A stretch of DNA of 64,000 nucleotides from Chitinophagaceae bacterium BSSC1 (GCA_002256435.1 NKJC01000003.1:310001-374000); one strand, 5' to 3'. Shown: positions 18,572 through 29,221, counted from the first letter of the stretch. The notes: generated from the sequence alone by a model not told the origin. A program made the numbers and translations.

Positions 18572-21500
18572 TTAAAATTTCAGGTTCACGCCAAATGTGT
18601 AGGTTCCTAGAAGTGGAACTGTATTTTGAATAGATTCAGGTGATTCAGGATCCATGCCAATAGGCATTTTACTGATGGTAAACAGGTTGTTTCCATTAGC
18701 AAAGAAACTTACTCCTGTTAATCCAGTTCCTTTTAACCATGTAGTAGGTAATGTGTAACCTATTTGAACGTTCTTTAAACGTATATAGGCTGCATTAACC
18801 ATCCAGAAATTAGACGATTGCAAATTATTAGATTGCTGATTAATAGATAAACGAGGATAAGCAGCATTAGGATTAGGATTTGCTTCTGACCAACGATCAA
18901 GATGTTGTATAAGTGCTGTGGAAGCATTTTGGAAGGGGTAAGCAGCCCATCCGCCAAAATAACTATCCCTTTTTCCAACTCCTTGGAAAAATAAGCTCAA
19001 ATCAAATCCTTTATAATTCATAGCCAATTCAAGTGAATGGGTATATCTTGGAATAGGACTACCTAAAACCACACGGTCAGTCCCAGTTAACTTTTTGTCT
19101 CCGTCTTGATCAATATACCTGAGGTCTCCTCCTTGTAACTTGCCAAATTGAGCCACATTATATGCCCTTGCTTCAGCGAAAGATGAAAAGAATCCATCAG
19201 ATACCAATCCAAAAAAAGCATCAATAGGAGAGCCAACCTGTCTTACTTTGTTACCAGACACTTGAGGAGCTAATCCACCAAAACTGGTAATTTTATTATT
19301 TACATCAGATAAAATACCTGTTATTTTAAAGTTTACATCTCCAATATGATTCTTGTAAGATACGGCAGCATCCCATCCAATGTTTTCCATAGATCCTGCA
19401 TTTTGACTAGGTGAGTTAGCATAACCCATTACCCCGGGAATAGCAAGACTAAGCAAGATATTATTGGTGGTTTTTTTATACCAGTCAAAAGTTACATCAA
19501 CTTTACCCTTAAATAAGGATAAGTCAATACCATAGTCAATCATGGTACTTGATTCCCAAGTAATATTGTTAAGTGCGTAGGTTGTAGCAGCATACCCTGG
19601 ATTAAGAACTCCATTGAAAACGGTAAATTGGCTAGTGTTAACATTTAACGCAAAAGGATAATTGCCTAAACCAGACTGATTACCCAATTGTCCCCAAGAC
19701 GCTCTAAGCTTACCATTGGATAACCAATCAATGTTTTTCATGAATTTCTCAGCAGAAAAGCGCCAAGCACCTGAGAAAGATGGAAACAAACCCCATTTAT
19801 ACCCATTAGCAAATCTAGAAGAACCGTCATTACGAACATTGGCCTCTAAAAAGTATTTGCCTTCATAATTATAGTTCAATCTTCCGAAATAAGACATTAA
19901 AGCCCATTGTGTGGCACTTCCACTATTGGTCATTCCTGTTGGATCATAAGAACTGATTTGTTCAAACTGTTGAAAATTATTCCCTTGTCTGTAGGCTGAT
20001 ATGGTATTATAATCATTGGTTAAATATTGAAAGCCACCCAAAGCAGAAATGGTATGCTTACCCAATGATTTGGTATAATTTAACAGAAGGTTCAAATCAT
20101 TCTCCGTTGTTTGTTCTGTTTGCTCCGTCATATTTGCTAAAGCCGTTGACTTCAAAGAGATTAGACCTGTTTTGTAATCGTATACATCTGCAGTTTTATT
20201 TACATTCTTATAACTGTTATTATTGATTTTGGGCGTGTACCAAAAATCAATATGCATTCCTTTAAATGGTGTAATTCTTGCAGAAATTTTTGCTAGTATT
20301 TCTTGATACTCCTCCCTTCTTACAGATAAACCGTCGAAGATAAACTGCATGGGATGAGCCGTACCAGCATAGCTAGTACCCCAAATACCGTTTGAATAAA
20401 GTGTTTGATAAATGGCTGGATGCCTCATCATACCTTCAATTTCAGTATTGGGAGCTGCGTCTTTAATAAATGTATTCCTAATAGATAAATCAAAGCCAAA
20501 TTCTAAGACTTTATTTACCGTATAACTATTATTGGAACGCAATCCATAACGCTTGTATTCAGAGTTAGGCAGAAGTGCGTCTTGCCAAGAATAGTTCACA
20601 GAAGTATTAGACCTGAATTTTTCATTACCCACAGAAAATCCAATATATTGTTGCGTTTGAAAAGCCTTGTCTTTATATGCCTGACGCATCATATCGGTAT
20701 TGGGATATGCATCACGGTCTGTAGCATTCTTCCAAGTATCGATTAGTGTTTTTCCGTAAACACTACCTCCAGCAACACCTGCATCTGTACGCAAGTCATT
20801 TCCATTAGCTTCATCATACAATGTCATATAATCCCATGCTGTAGCATTTGTAGGAAGTACCAATGGTTTTGAAAAACCTACAGAACCCCTATAAGTAAGG
20901 TTAACTTTATCAGCTTTTCCACGTTTGGTAGTAATTAAAATCACTCCATTTGAAGCACGTGAACCATAAATAGCAGAAGAAGCGGCATCTTTTAAAACTG
21001 ACATAGATTCAATGTCGTTAGGGTCTACTGCATCAACAGAAGAAGCAACCCCATCAATCAACACCAAAGGATTATTGTCATTTACCGTACCTATACCTCT
21101 AATTCTAATACTGGCACCTTCTTTACCAGGCTTTCCACTATTTGATGTTACAGTAACACCTGGTGCTATACCTTGTAATGCTTGGGTAGTTAGTATGGTG
21201 TTTCTCTTAGTTAAATCCTCTCCTTTTAGTGAAACAACTGATCCTGAAAGGTTTACTTTCTTTTGGGTTCCGTAACCTACTACCACCACTTGGTCCAATT
21301 CATTAACAACTTGGTTCAATGTAATAGCATTCTCTTGACCGGGAATTGGAACCAATTCTACAATTTCATATCCCACTGCTGAAATAGCAATCGCTTTTCC
21401 TTCTGGTACTTTAATAGAGAAAGCCCCTTGTTTGTCAGAAACTACACCGGCGTCCTGTCCTTTAATTTTAATTGAAGCGGATTCAATGGGTTTTCCATCT

Positions 21501-21613
21501 GCCGATTTAACAATACCCTTAATTGACACAGTCTGGGAGTAAGCATTTTGAATCCCGAGGAAGATGGCAAAAAAGAGAATAACAAGCGAAAGAAATGAAT
21601 TTCTTTTTTTCAT
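18572..21613 (-). CDS. susC-like: SusC/RagA family TonB-linked outer membrane protein
   Basis: CarboxypepD-reg-like start VSIKGIVKSADGKPIESASIKIKG...; VVVGYGTQKKVNLSGSVVSLKGEDL; plug IRGIGTVNDNNPLVLIDGVASSVDAVDPNDIESMSVLKDAASSAIYGSRASNGVILITTK. Confidence 0.97.
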   Translation of the reverse strand: MKKRNSFLSLVILFFAIFLGIQNAYSQTVSIKGIVKSADGKPIESASIKIKGQDAGVVSDKQGAFSIKVPEGKAIAISAVGYEIVELVPIPGQENAITLNQVVNELDQVVVVGYGTQKKVNLSGSVVSLKGEDLTKRNTILTTQALQGIAPGVTVTSNSGKPGKEGASIRIRGIGTVNDNNPLVLIDGVASSVDAVDPNDIESMSVLKDAASSAIYGSRASNGVILITTKRGKADKVNLTYRGSVGFSKPLVLPTNATAWDYMTLYDEANGNDLRTDAGVAGGSVYGKTLIDTWKNATDRDAYPNTDMMRQAYKDKAFQTQQYIGFSVGNEKFRSNTSVNYSWQDALLPNSEYKRYGLRSNNSYTVNKVLEFGFDLSIRNTFIKDAAPNTEIEGMMRHPAIYQTLYSNGIWGTSYAGTAHPMQFIFDGLSVRREEYQEILAKISARITPFKGMHIDFWYTPKINNNSYKNVNKTADVYDYKTGLISLKSTALANMTEQTEQTTENDLNLLLNYTKSLGKHTISALGGFQYLTNDYNTISAYRQGNNFQQFEQISSYDPTGMTNSGSATQWALMSYFGRLNYNYEGKYFLEANVRNDGSSRFANGYKWGLFPSFSGAWRFSAEKFMKNIDWLSNGKLRASWGQLGNQSGLGNYPFALNVNTSQFTVFNGVLNPGYAATTYALNNITWESSTMIDYGIDLSLFKGKVDVTFDWYKKTTNNILLSLAIPGVMGYANSPSQNAGSMENIGWDAAVSYKNHIGDVNFKITGILSDVNNKITSFGGLAPQVSGNKVRQVGSPIDAFFGLVSDGFFSSFAEARAYNVAQFGKLQGGDLRYIDQDGDKKLTGTDRVVLGSPIPRYTHSLELAMNYKGFDLSLFFQGVGKRDSYFGGWAAYPFQNASTALIQHLDRWSEANPNPNAAYPRLSINQQSNNLQSSNFWMVNAAYIRLKNVQIGYTLPTTWLKGTGLTGVSFFANGNNLFTISKMPIGMDPESPESIQNTVPLLGTYTFGVNLKF

Positions 21614-21725
21614 ACAGCAATCGTTTTGGTTTGGTTTGGTTATTAACGATTTGGCAATCGCAGTTGGAAAGTATATAAATAAATACTGCCATTAGACTAC
21701 CCAAGAACCTGATGCTGATGAATAC

Positions 21726-21763
21726 CTATCGAAAACGATTCCGCAAACATTATCGATAGATAG
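21726..21763. promoter_or_regulatory. candidate operator A upstream of susC
   Basis: CTATCGAAAACGATTCCGCAAACATTATCGATAGATAG; on the reverse strand its core TTTGCGGAATCGTTTTCGATAG differs at 1 of 22 positions from the element upstream of the LacI gene (58013-58034). Confidence 0.75.
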
Positions 21764-21839
21764 TATTTTTTTCACGTTTTTAAATAATTGATCAAAATGG
21801 ACAGATTTTCAAGAATCTCCAAAGCAAAATATTTAATAT

Positions 21840-24296
21840 CTAAATGCCATTTGCCTCCTTGAACTCTTTACCAGCAGCTCCTTTAATGGGCTTACAGATT
21901 TCTTCCAATTTTTCAAATTTATCATAATCATTCCCAAGCTGTTTTTTTACTAGTTCCATAAATTTGGAAGAAAATTCAGAGGTAATACCTATACGTTTAA
22001 CATCAATGTCTTTAAACCCTAATTGGTATGCTGGAGAGTTCTCTTGTAAGCGAAAATCCCCCGTTTTAATATCTCTGAATAACGGATCAGCTACAAAGCT
22101 ATTTTTATCTGCTCCGCGTGTCCTATAATAATCTAGTGCTGATTGTCCGTGATCTTTCAAATTTGCATCGAAATACAAGTTTTTGTCAATATTGGGTTCT
22201 TCTATTTTAAGTTCTGTCAATTTACCATTAACCGTACCCTGTCTATAAAAAGTATTATGAGAAGCTATCTTGTAAAAAATATTGTTTTGGATATTACAAG
22301 CAGTATAAGGGGGCATTTTATCCCTAGTAAAGACATCCATGATACTGAAATAGCCAATAAACATTCTATTAGTTTTACCAGCAGAGTTCTCGTAAACAAT
22401 ATCATGGATGTCCGCTATAATGTTATTATATGCATTATTCTCATAGTACTTAAGATTAATACCCCCACCATTACAATTGTAGATGACATTTTCTGAAATA
22501 TGGGTGTTTTTCAGAAATGCATCGGTTCTGATGGCTTGCTGCATGCCTACCCCGTTTAAATGATGAATATAATTTCGCTTTATTTGGTTACCATCACCAA
22601 CATCTGATAAGTAAATGGCATTTCCATCAAAACATTTTTGCATGACCAGAAATACCTCATTGTCTTCCACAATATTATTTCGAGTATGATAATAAGGCGC
22701 CGTTTTGGGCCATTGATTATAAAAAACAAAATTGTTGAAATTATAAGAAGTGGTATCATCTTGGTATAATGCTTCTGGAGCTATTTCATCTAACCTAAGA
22801 CTACCTACCTGTTCTCTGTTCTCCCCCTTTAATTGAAAAAACATGGGGCGTGTACCACTCAATACAATTGCATCATAAGGTAAATGATGCAACTTATTAT
22901 TTTGAATGATGTTTTCACCACTTTGCCATACCATTATCCCATTTGACTGATAATAAAATTCACCACAATGATGAATTTGGTTATTGATTATTTTATTTGA
23001 TTTATTTACATTGAGTTTACCTGGCCCATATCCACAAAGTAAAATGCCAGTACCTCCAACATAATCAATCAAATTGTTTTTGATCACATTGCTTTGGGCA
23101 TATAGATCCAATCTAACAGCAGCACTCCCAGCATTTGTTAACCTACAATTACTCATCTCACAATACTCCGCATCGCGAAAGCGTACCATAGCATTTTCCT
23201 TATTCCACATATCCCATTCATGCTGCAGCCCTATGTCTTTTTTGGTAATTACTTCTCTTTCTCCTCGCGTAAATGTCAACCCTTTAAAGGCAATATTTCT
23301 TACAATCCCGCCCGATTCGTGCCCATCTACCAAAATATACTCAGACAAAGCAGGGAATGTCACTTGTTTTGGCTGACCACTAATTGGCCAATAAAAAACC
23401 AATTTTTCTTTGGTGTTTATCACCCATTCGCCTGGAGTATCCAGATAATCAATCACATTTTCAACCCTGCAACTCCCCCCCTCCATTGCATGTAAATGTT
23501 TATCAATTTTACCCATTGGATATGTTGCTGGAATTGCAGTTTGAGCTACTGATTTTTTTTCATCAACAGAAGCCAGTGTAAGATAATTGGTAACATAGCC
23601 AACATTGGGCTGAACAAAGATTTCAATGTCGTTTAAATTATCCCAATTTTTAATAATTCCACTTGGAAACCAAAGTGAATTCCTATCAGCTTTAATCATT
23701 CCCTTCCAGTCTACACCTCCCCCATCTCCACCAGTCATTACTTTAGTTGGCTCAAAACCCTTGGAAGCAGCCCTTGGAAGTAGTTTACCATTATCATATA
23801 ATGTATAAAATCTTTCTTTACCATTTGGCAATTCTGGAAGATGGGCAACAAATACTTTCCCATTTGCAATTGATGGTAGTCCTTTAATGGATGAAGCCAA
23901 TTTCCATCCTGTAATTGCAATATCGGAGGAGAAAACAGGATTTTCATCAGGATAAGCCATATAAACAATTTGATAGGAATCATAATGACTATCGGAAGGA
24001 CTAAATTTTTCTGATGCTAACAATTGAAATTCTCCTCCACGAATAAGCACATAAATATTTCTATAGCAATCTTTCTTAATTAACCTAATCGCTTTTTTGG
24101 CTTGGCCGATAGTTGCAAATGGGCCATCCGTTTTATTAGCATTGGGTTCCGCTAATTTACCAGTCCAATTGTCATTACCAACAGTAGAAACATAAAAATC
24201 AGCAAATGGCTTACTGGTATTTTGGGCTAGAATATGTTCAAAATGATGTATCAGTAAAACAAAAATTAAAGCTTTAAGCAAGTGATACTTTTTCAT
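21840..24296 (-). CDS. secreted right-handed parallel beta-helix protein (possible GH141-like)
   Basis: FYVSTVGNDNWTGKLAEPNANKTDGPFATIGQAKKAIR; repeated NxIxxN-type coils (NVIKNNLIDYVGGTGILLCGYG, NKIINNQIHHCGEF, NIIQNNKLHHLPYDAIVLSG). Confidence 0.7.
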   Translation of the reverse strand: MKKYHLLKALIFVLLIHHFEHILAQNTSKPFADFYVSTVGNDNWTGKLAEPNANKTDGPFATIGQAKKAIRLIKKDCYRNIYVLIRGGEFQLLASEKFSPSDSHYDSYQIVYMAYPDENPVFSSDIAITGWKLASSIKGLPSIANGKVFVAHLPELPNGKERFYTLYDNGKLLPRAASKGFEPTKVMTGGDGGGVDWKGMIKADRNSLWFPSGIIKNWDNLNDIEIFVQPNVGYVTNYLTLASVDEKKSVAQTAIPATYPMGKIDKHLHAMEGGSCRVENVIDYLDTPGEWVINTKEKLVFYWPISGQPKQVTFPALSEYILVDGHESGGIVRNIAFKGLTFTRGEREVITKKDIGLQHEWDMWNKENAMVRFRDAEYCEMSNCRLTNAGSAAVRLDLYAQSNVIKNNLIDYVGGTGILLCGYGPGKLNVNKSNKIINNQIHHCGEFYYQSNGIMVWQSGENIIQNNKLHHLPYDAIVLSGTRPMFFQLKGENREQVGSLRLDEIAPEALYQDDTTSYNFNNFVFYNQWPKTAPYYHTRNNIVEDNEVFLVMQKCFDGNAIYLSDVGDGNQIKRNYIHHLNGVGMQQAIRTDAFLKNTHISENVIYNCNGGGINLKYYENNAYNNIIADIHDIVYENSAGKTNRMFIGYFSIMDVFTRDKMPPYTACNIQNNIFYKIASHNTFYRQGTVNGKLTELKIEEPNIDKNLYFDANLKDHGQSALDYYRTRGADKNSFVADPLFRDIKTGDFRLQENSPAYQLGFKDIDVKRIGITSEFSSKFMELVKKQLGNDYDKFEKLEEICKPIKGAAGKEFKEANGI

Positions 24297-24350
24297 ATAA
24301 TTATTTACAGATTTGCGTATGGTTATTAGTGATTGACAGCATGGATTGAA

Positions 24351-26825
24351 TCATTTATAATCCAACCAGGCTGTAGCTATTGTATTGGTATCAGTTACAA
24401 AGCGAATCCATCGAGCCTGAATATTGTTCGGGAATTTGAAACTGAATTTTTCATTGGCTTTTACAACAAAGCTTTTATAATTCACCCATTCATTGTCTCC
24501 TGTTGGATCAAATTGAATAGAAATGGTAACAGATTTATTTGATTGATGTGATAGACTAAGTGTACGATCATCGTAAAAACCAAACAAGTAGGGGTCCGAT
24601 GGTATATTGGCAAGAACATTGATATTTTGCCAAGGCCCTCCTTTTCCAACTGGCTTACCTAATTGCCATAAATCATCTATCACGCCAGCCCAAACAGAAC
24701 ATTGCTTATCAGTTGATTGAAAAATATGAGGATTACTAAGAGATGCTGAATTTTGAGTTAAGCCTGTCATAACAAGCATTCCCCTAAATGATGTATAATC
24801 ATTGATTTTAAATTGATGAGAAGAAATAGGTCTAATTTTGGCATATCCATCTGCATTTTCAGCTGGCAATTCGTAGAATGTTCCACCGCAATTAAACAGA
24901 TCTCTTTCAGTAGCCACTTCCCTACAAATACGTAATTGCTGTTTTGCCATTAACTCCTGATATTTTTCATTTCCCAATGGCAATCTCCACCTTCTCTTAG
25001 CATCATCCACAATTAGATAAGAACTAGCATCAACAGTAACCACTTGACTAGGAATAGCAACTTTATCTCTAATAAAATGAGCAATTGAATCATTTGATAT
25101 AGGAACAATCTTCATTTGTTCATCCATCTCATAATACCCTGTTTCTGTTTTTTTATTATCATTTTCAGCATTTGCCAAAATTCCTAGTACACCTCTATTG
25201 TTTCCTACACTATAAAGCAAACCTCCTTGATTTTTAGTAGAAGAAACAGTAGCCAACCCGTTGAACATTTTACTTGCGTTTAGCAATCTTGGCTTATTTG
25301 AGGAATACACAAAAGAGATAGTTGCTTTAGTAGCATTATCTGTCTTTACTCGAATCCATTCTGCATGTTCAGACGGATCAAATGCAATCCAAGTAGAACT
25401 ATTTGCTGCAAGTTTTAGCGTTTGCAATTTGCTCCATTGGTTATTTCCTTTTTTGTCAATTTCAAAAGAAAAATTCAGGTCTTGCGTTCCATCGTTCTTT
25501 ACCCAAGCTATTCTATTATTCCAACCCGCAAACAAAAATGGATCTGATACTTTTCCTGAAGGAATAGATTCCCCAAGCCATACAGAACCAGATGCATCCG
25601 TGGTTCCTGTTTGATCTGGCTGAGTTAAAGATGTAAACCAAAGATTTGATTGAGATTGCCCCGGACCAGCAATCCCTCCTTTAGCTTGTCTTTTATTTAA
25701 AAACTCACTTTTGGCAGCATCGTCACAACCAAAAACCAACTGATCATTCCATCTTGTAAAATCTCCAATAACTTTTAAATAAGAAGATCTAGGACGAATG
25801 CCTGATGTATTTGATGCTGTAAATGTTTGTGGAAACTTCCAAAACATTCCATGCATGGTCATCAAATAATCCGGAATATTATCTGTACCTATATTCCTAA
25901 TCCTAGGCCATTCAGTATTCCAACCATGAGCACCATCATAACTATTACTTGCTTTGGGTAACCTATAAAAAGTCCAATTCCCTTTGTCTCTCAAACCCAA
26001 CAAAACAGATTTATAATCCCAACCCGTAGTCCAAATAGGTTGGTTATTGGGATTGTCATTCCCATATATTCCACCTGGCCCAGTTACTTCAGTAAATTGA
26101 TTTCTTCTAATCAATTTCCAATTTTCCCCATCCCATTCTGAAAGTGAACCAGCCTCAATTCTCGGATCTATTCTGGCTTTTTCTCCCTCCTCGCCGTTAT
26201 TGGAAAAAACGACTACTTTCTGACCAGAATAAGTTCCTTTACCATGTACACCAATTAAAAGTCCGCTTTCGTAACTTTTAGCTCCTTCCCGTTTCAATTG
26301 GTTACCATCTTTGTACAAAGTCTTTACATCCAATGAATGAACATCAACATCATAAAAACCTTCTTCCATAGTTCCAATAATCACTTTATTTGCAGGATCC
26401 GTTAAACTTCTGGCAGTACCTGTAAATCTTCCAGGAGCTTTACTAATAGGAATTACACGAACATTTCTATTGGTATCAATAGCATAAGGCCCAATGAATA
26501 ATTGACTACTTTCTTTGTGGATCATTCTATTAGCAGGAGTTCCGCCAATACTTTCAGGTCTTGTGATCTTTTGTAGGGATGTTGTAATTTCATAAAGCTT
26601 ATCAGAAGATCCAAAGGGCAAATGAGGACCATAAGTTATAACCCATAGACGATTGGCCCAAGGCACAACTGCACCAGTTCCACATTCCCCTTCGTTGTTA
26701 AAATAAGCTAGGCTTGGATAAATTCCACTTATGCTAATAGGCGATTTAATTTTTTGTGCAAACAATGCACCAGCAAAGACAATCAAGCAAAATGGAGTTA
26801 AAAAATATTTTATTTTCATATTCAA
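24351..26825 (-). CDS. secreted 824-aa protein of unknown function with internally duplicated module
   Basis: Signal peptide ...FLTPFCLIVFAGALFAQ; DPFLFAGWNNR...ISFVY and DPYLFGFYDDR...AWLDY align as an internal repeat. No family recognised. Confidence 0.8.
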   Translation of the reverse strand: MNMKIKYFLTPFCLIVFAGALFAQKIKSPISISGIYPSLAYFNNEGECGTGAVVPWANRLWVITYGPHLPFGSSDKLYEITTSLQKITRPESIGGTPANRMIHKESSQLFIGPYAIDTNRNVRVIPISKAPGRFTGTARSLTDPANKVIIGTMEEGFYDVDVHSLDVKTLYKDGNQLKREGAKSYESGLLIGVHGKGTYSGQKVVVFSNNGEEGEKARIDPRIEAGSLSEWDGENWKLIRRNQFTEVTGPGGIYGNDNPNNQPIWTTGWDYKSVLLGLRDKGNWTFYRLPKASNSYDGAHGWNTEWPRIRNIGTDNIPDYLMTMHGMFWKFPQTFTASNTSGIRPRSSYLKVIGDFTRWNDQLVFGCDDAAKSEFLNKRQAKGGIAGPGQSQSNLWFTSLTQPDQTGTTDASGSVWLGESIPSGKVSDPFLFAGWNNRIAWVKNDGTQDLNFSFEIDKKGNNQWSKLQTLKLAANSSTWIAFDPSEHAEWIRVKTDNATKATISFVYSSNKPRLLNASKMFNGLATVSSTKNQGGLLYSVGNNRGVLGILANAENDNKKTETGYYEMDEQMKIVPISNDSIAHFIRDKVAIPSQVVTVDASSYLIVDDAKRRWRLPLGNEKYQELMAKQQLRICREVATERDLFNCGGTFYELPAENADGYAKIRPISSHQFKINDYTSFRGMLVMTGLTQNSASLSNPHIFQSTDKQCSVWAGVIDDLWQLGKPVGKGGPWQNINVLANIPSDPYLFGFYDDRTLSLSHQSNKSVTISIQFDPTGDNEWVNYKSFVVKANEKFSFKFPNNIQARWIRFVTDTNTIATAWLDYK

Positions 26826-26869
26826 TTCATTAATAATTCTTACTCTAGATTTTAGACAAAAATGGTTAC

Positions 26870-29206
26870 CTATTTAAGCATAAATTCAATATCAGATTTT
26901 CTAGATTCTGGCGTTACTTTTAATGAAACTATTTTCCCATCTTTTAATTCTCCTTCAATGGTTGTTGCATATGGTGCGTGTAACTTGAAAGAAACATCCC
27001 AGTCTTTAGGCCAGGAGGGAAATAAATAAATCTTATTGTCTACGGTTTGCATTAACATTTCTTGTAGACCAATCATTCCACTACCACCCCAATTATGGTC
27101 TGGTACCCAATCATGCCCAGGCCCCCAAAAAGTTGGAAATCTTCTCTCTGAATCGCGCAGTTTTTGAATAGTAATTGCAGCTGCCTCATTAGTAAGACCT
27201 AAACGAGCACAAAAAATAGCATCCTGATGCCAACTGATATAATTCTTTTGAATTGGCAGATCCGTTCCGTATTTCCATGTATTAATAGCAACATCTAAAT
27301 CTGGCTTTCCAATACCGTAAATACCATATGGGAAAACAGGATATAGTTGAGGAATTTCTTGATTATTTATGCGTGCCCATGTCCAAGCTGGTGAAATGGT
27401 TTTGTGACCATTATTCTCCCTAAATGCAATGGGAGGAATACGATTTAGCATGGCTTCCCAATGTTTGCGCTTTTCTGTTGAAACATATTTGTCTGAAAGT
27501 TCAAGCAAACGAGTTAACACTGTTTTTAATCCTGCAATGGTGGATGTAGAATTATAAGCCATCTTATATGTTTCAGCACCCGTACCGGGATATAAAATTA
27601 GTTTGCCATTCCCATCCAATGCCTGACGACCACGCAAGAGCGCTTCTTTTTGATAATGTTCATCAAAAAAGGTTAAACAACTTTCAATAAAATGAATATA
27701 TTTTGAAATATCCTGACCTGAATAACGATCCAGATCCAACATCATCAAACAAAACTCCATTTGTGTATCCCACAAATATTCTAACCAAAAATTGTATTCT
27801 ACACCTTTAGGAAAATAGTCAGGTCTTTTCCATCCATAAGATGTGGCTAAAGGAAGCCCAAATTGTTCAAGTTGCTCAGTGAAAGAAGCACCTTTATGTC
27901 CCCAATAATATTCCGTTCTTTTTTCTGCGTTTCCTAAGGCTTGTAAATAAAAATTTAACTGTGGCGCAAGCATATCAAAATCTCCGCTTTTAAACATAGG
28001 AAAGTATACTAAACGCTGATTCTGTGCGGTATGCGTGCCCCCACCCCAGTTTCGATGATCAGGAGTAAAAGGAAGACTTTTATCTATATATGATGGGTCA
28101 AAAGTAAATAAGCCGCCATTGAATTTAGTGGGATATTTTCCATAAGCATTACATGCTAATTGATACCTGAAAAGTTGATAGTTTCTTCCAACTTGCCATT
28201 CAGGTAATTTTTCATTTGTATTGGTGGGATTGATAAAAATATAGCTGCGGTTCCAAAATTCATTCCACCAACGCAGTGTTTTTTCTTTGGCAATTTTTTG
28301 ATTTAAAATGGCCATAGCTTCAAAATCAAACAATCCCTTTTTCCAGACTTCAATGGAAGGAACATTATCAACATGCAGAATAACACTCAAATGATTATTA
28401 CGAGAAGGTTTTTTTGTTTTTAACTTCCATCCTTTAAAATCTGTATCTGCATATCTTCCAAATGTGGTTCCAACTGGTTCCATATTTTCACCTATCATTT
28501 CACCTCCAAAAGTCAGATTTTTAAGAGGATTCCATAGTTGGTCTTTAATGGGAACTAAGCTCTGTTGTTTAACAGTAAAATCAAACAAGGATTCATCGCG
28601 GTTGCGATGATAAAAGACAATCTTATCTTGGTTAAATCCAATAGAATCTTTTCGAATAATAGCATTCATTGGGGCATCGCGAAAGCCTAAGCTGGCATTG
28701 GTCATTTTTTGATTGGTCCATTCTAAATCATTCATTCGCCAATTCTCATATATAGCTTCAACAGATACCGGCCTGCTACTTTCGGTTTCAACATTGATGA
28801 CCGGCTTAAAAACATCAACCCAGATTTTAACAAGCGTATTAGTTCCAGCATTAGTTCCTGAAATCTCTACATACCCCTCCTTGAGTTTCAATTCTTGTCT
28901 AAAGACACCCTTATCAAATGGATTGGGACTGATCTTCAACCTTACCCTTCCAAACTTTGGAAAAACATTGTTTTCGTCAAAAGCGCCACTTCTAGAAAGA
29001 TAAAATAATATATCCCCTTTTTCAACCCATACATTTAGTCCAATATCACCACCACCACATGGCATGGATTCAGATGAATTTTGACTTTGGGAAGTCCAAA
29101 CAATATTGTATTGATCTAATCCAATTCTATTCTGACCAAATGTTTTTAGAATTGAACTAGATAAAACAAACACCATTAAAATCCAGACAATACTTTTTCT
29201 CATCAT
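26870..29206 (-). CDS. DUF5703-like (alpha/alpha)6-type glycosidase-like protein
   Basis: LDQYNIVWTSQSQNSSESMPCGGGDIGLNVWVEKGDILFYLSRSGAFDENN...LPKFGRVRLKISPNPF; HDWVPDHNWGGSGMIGLQEMLMQTVDNKIYLFPSWPKDWDVSFKLHAP. Confidence 0.75.
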   Translation of the reverse strand: MMRKSIVWILMVFVLSSSILKTFGQNRIGLDQYNIVWTSQSQNSSESMPCGGGDIGLNVWVEKGDILFYLSRSGAFDENNVFPKFGRVRLKISPNPFDKGVFRQELKLKEGYVEISGTNAGTNTLVKIWVDVFKPVINVETESSRPVSVEAIYENWRMNDLEWTNQKMTNASLGFRDAPMNAIIRKDSIGFNQDKIVFYHRNRDESLFDFTVKQQSLVPIKDQLWNPLKNLTFGGEMIGENMEPVGTTFGRYADTDFKGWKLKTKKPSRNNHLSVILHVDNVPSIEVWKKGLFDFEAMAILNQKIAKEKTLRWWNEFWNRSYIFINPTNTNEKLPEWQVGRNYQLFRYQLACNAYGKYPTKFNGGLFTFDPSYIDKSLPFTPDHRNWGGGTHTAQNQRLVYFPMFKSGDFDMLAPQLNFYLQALGNAEKRTEYYWGHKGASFTEQLEQFGLPLATSYGWKRPDYFPKGVEYNFWLEYLWDTQMEFCLMMLDLDRYSGQDISKYIHFIESCLTFFDEHYQKEALLRGRQALDGNGKLILYPGTGAETYKMAYNSTSTIAGLKTVLTRLLELSDKYVSTEKRKHWEAMLNRIPPIAFRENNGHKTISPAWTWARINNQEIPQLYPVFPYGIYGIGKPDLDVAINTWKYGTDLPIQKNYISWHQDAIFCARLGLTNEAAAITIQKLRDSERRFPTFWGPGHDWVPDHNWGGSGMIGLQEMLMQTVDNKIYLFPSWPKDWDVSFKLHAPYATTIEGELKDGKIVSLKVTPESRKSDIEFMLK

Positions 29207-29221
29207 GAATTGAAAATTAGA

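Noticed and set aside
21519-21704. 61-aa minus-strand ORF across the susC start and leader
   Set aside because: Overlaps the susC signal peptide in another frame; translation shows no domain. A leader peptide cannot be excluded but is unsupported.
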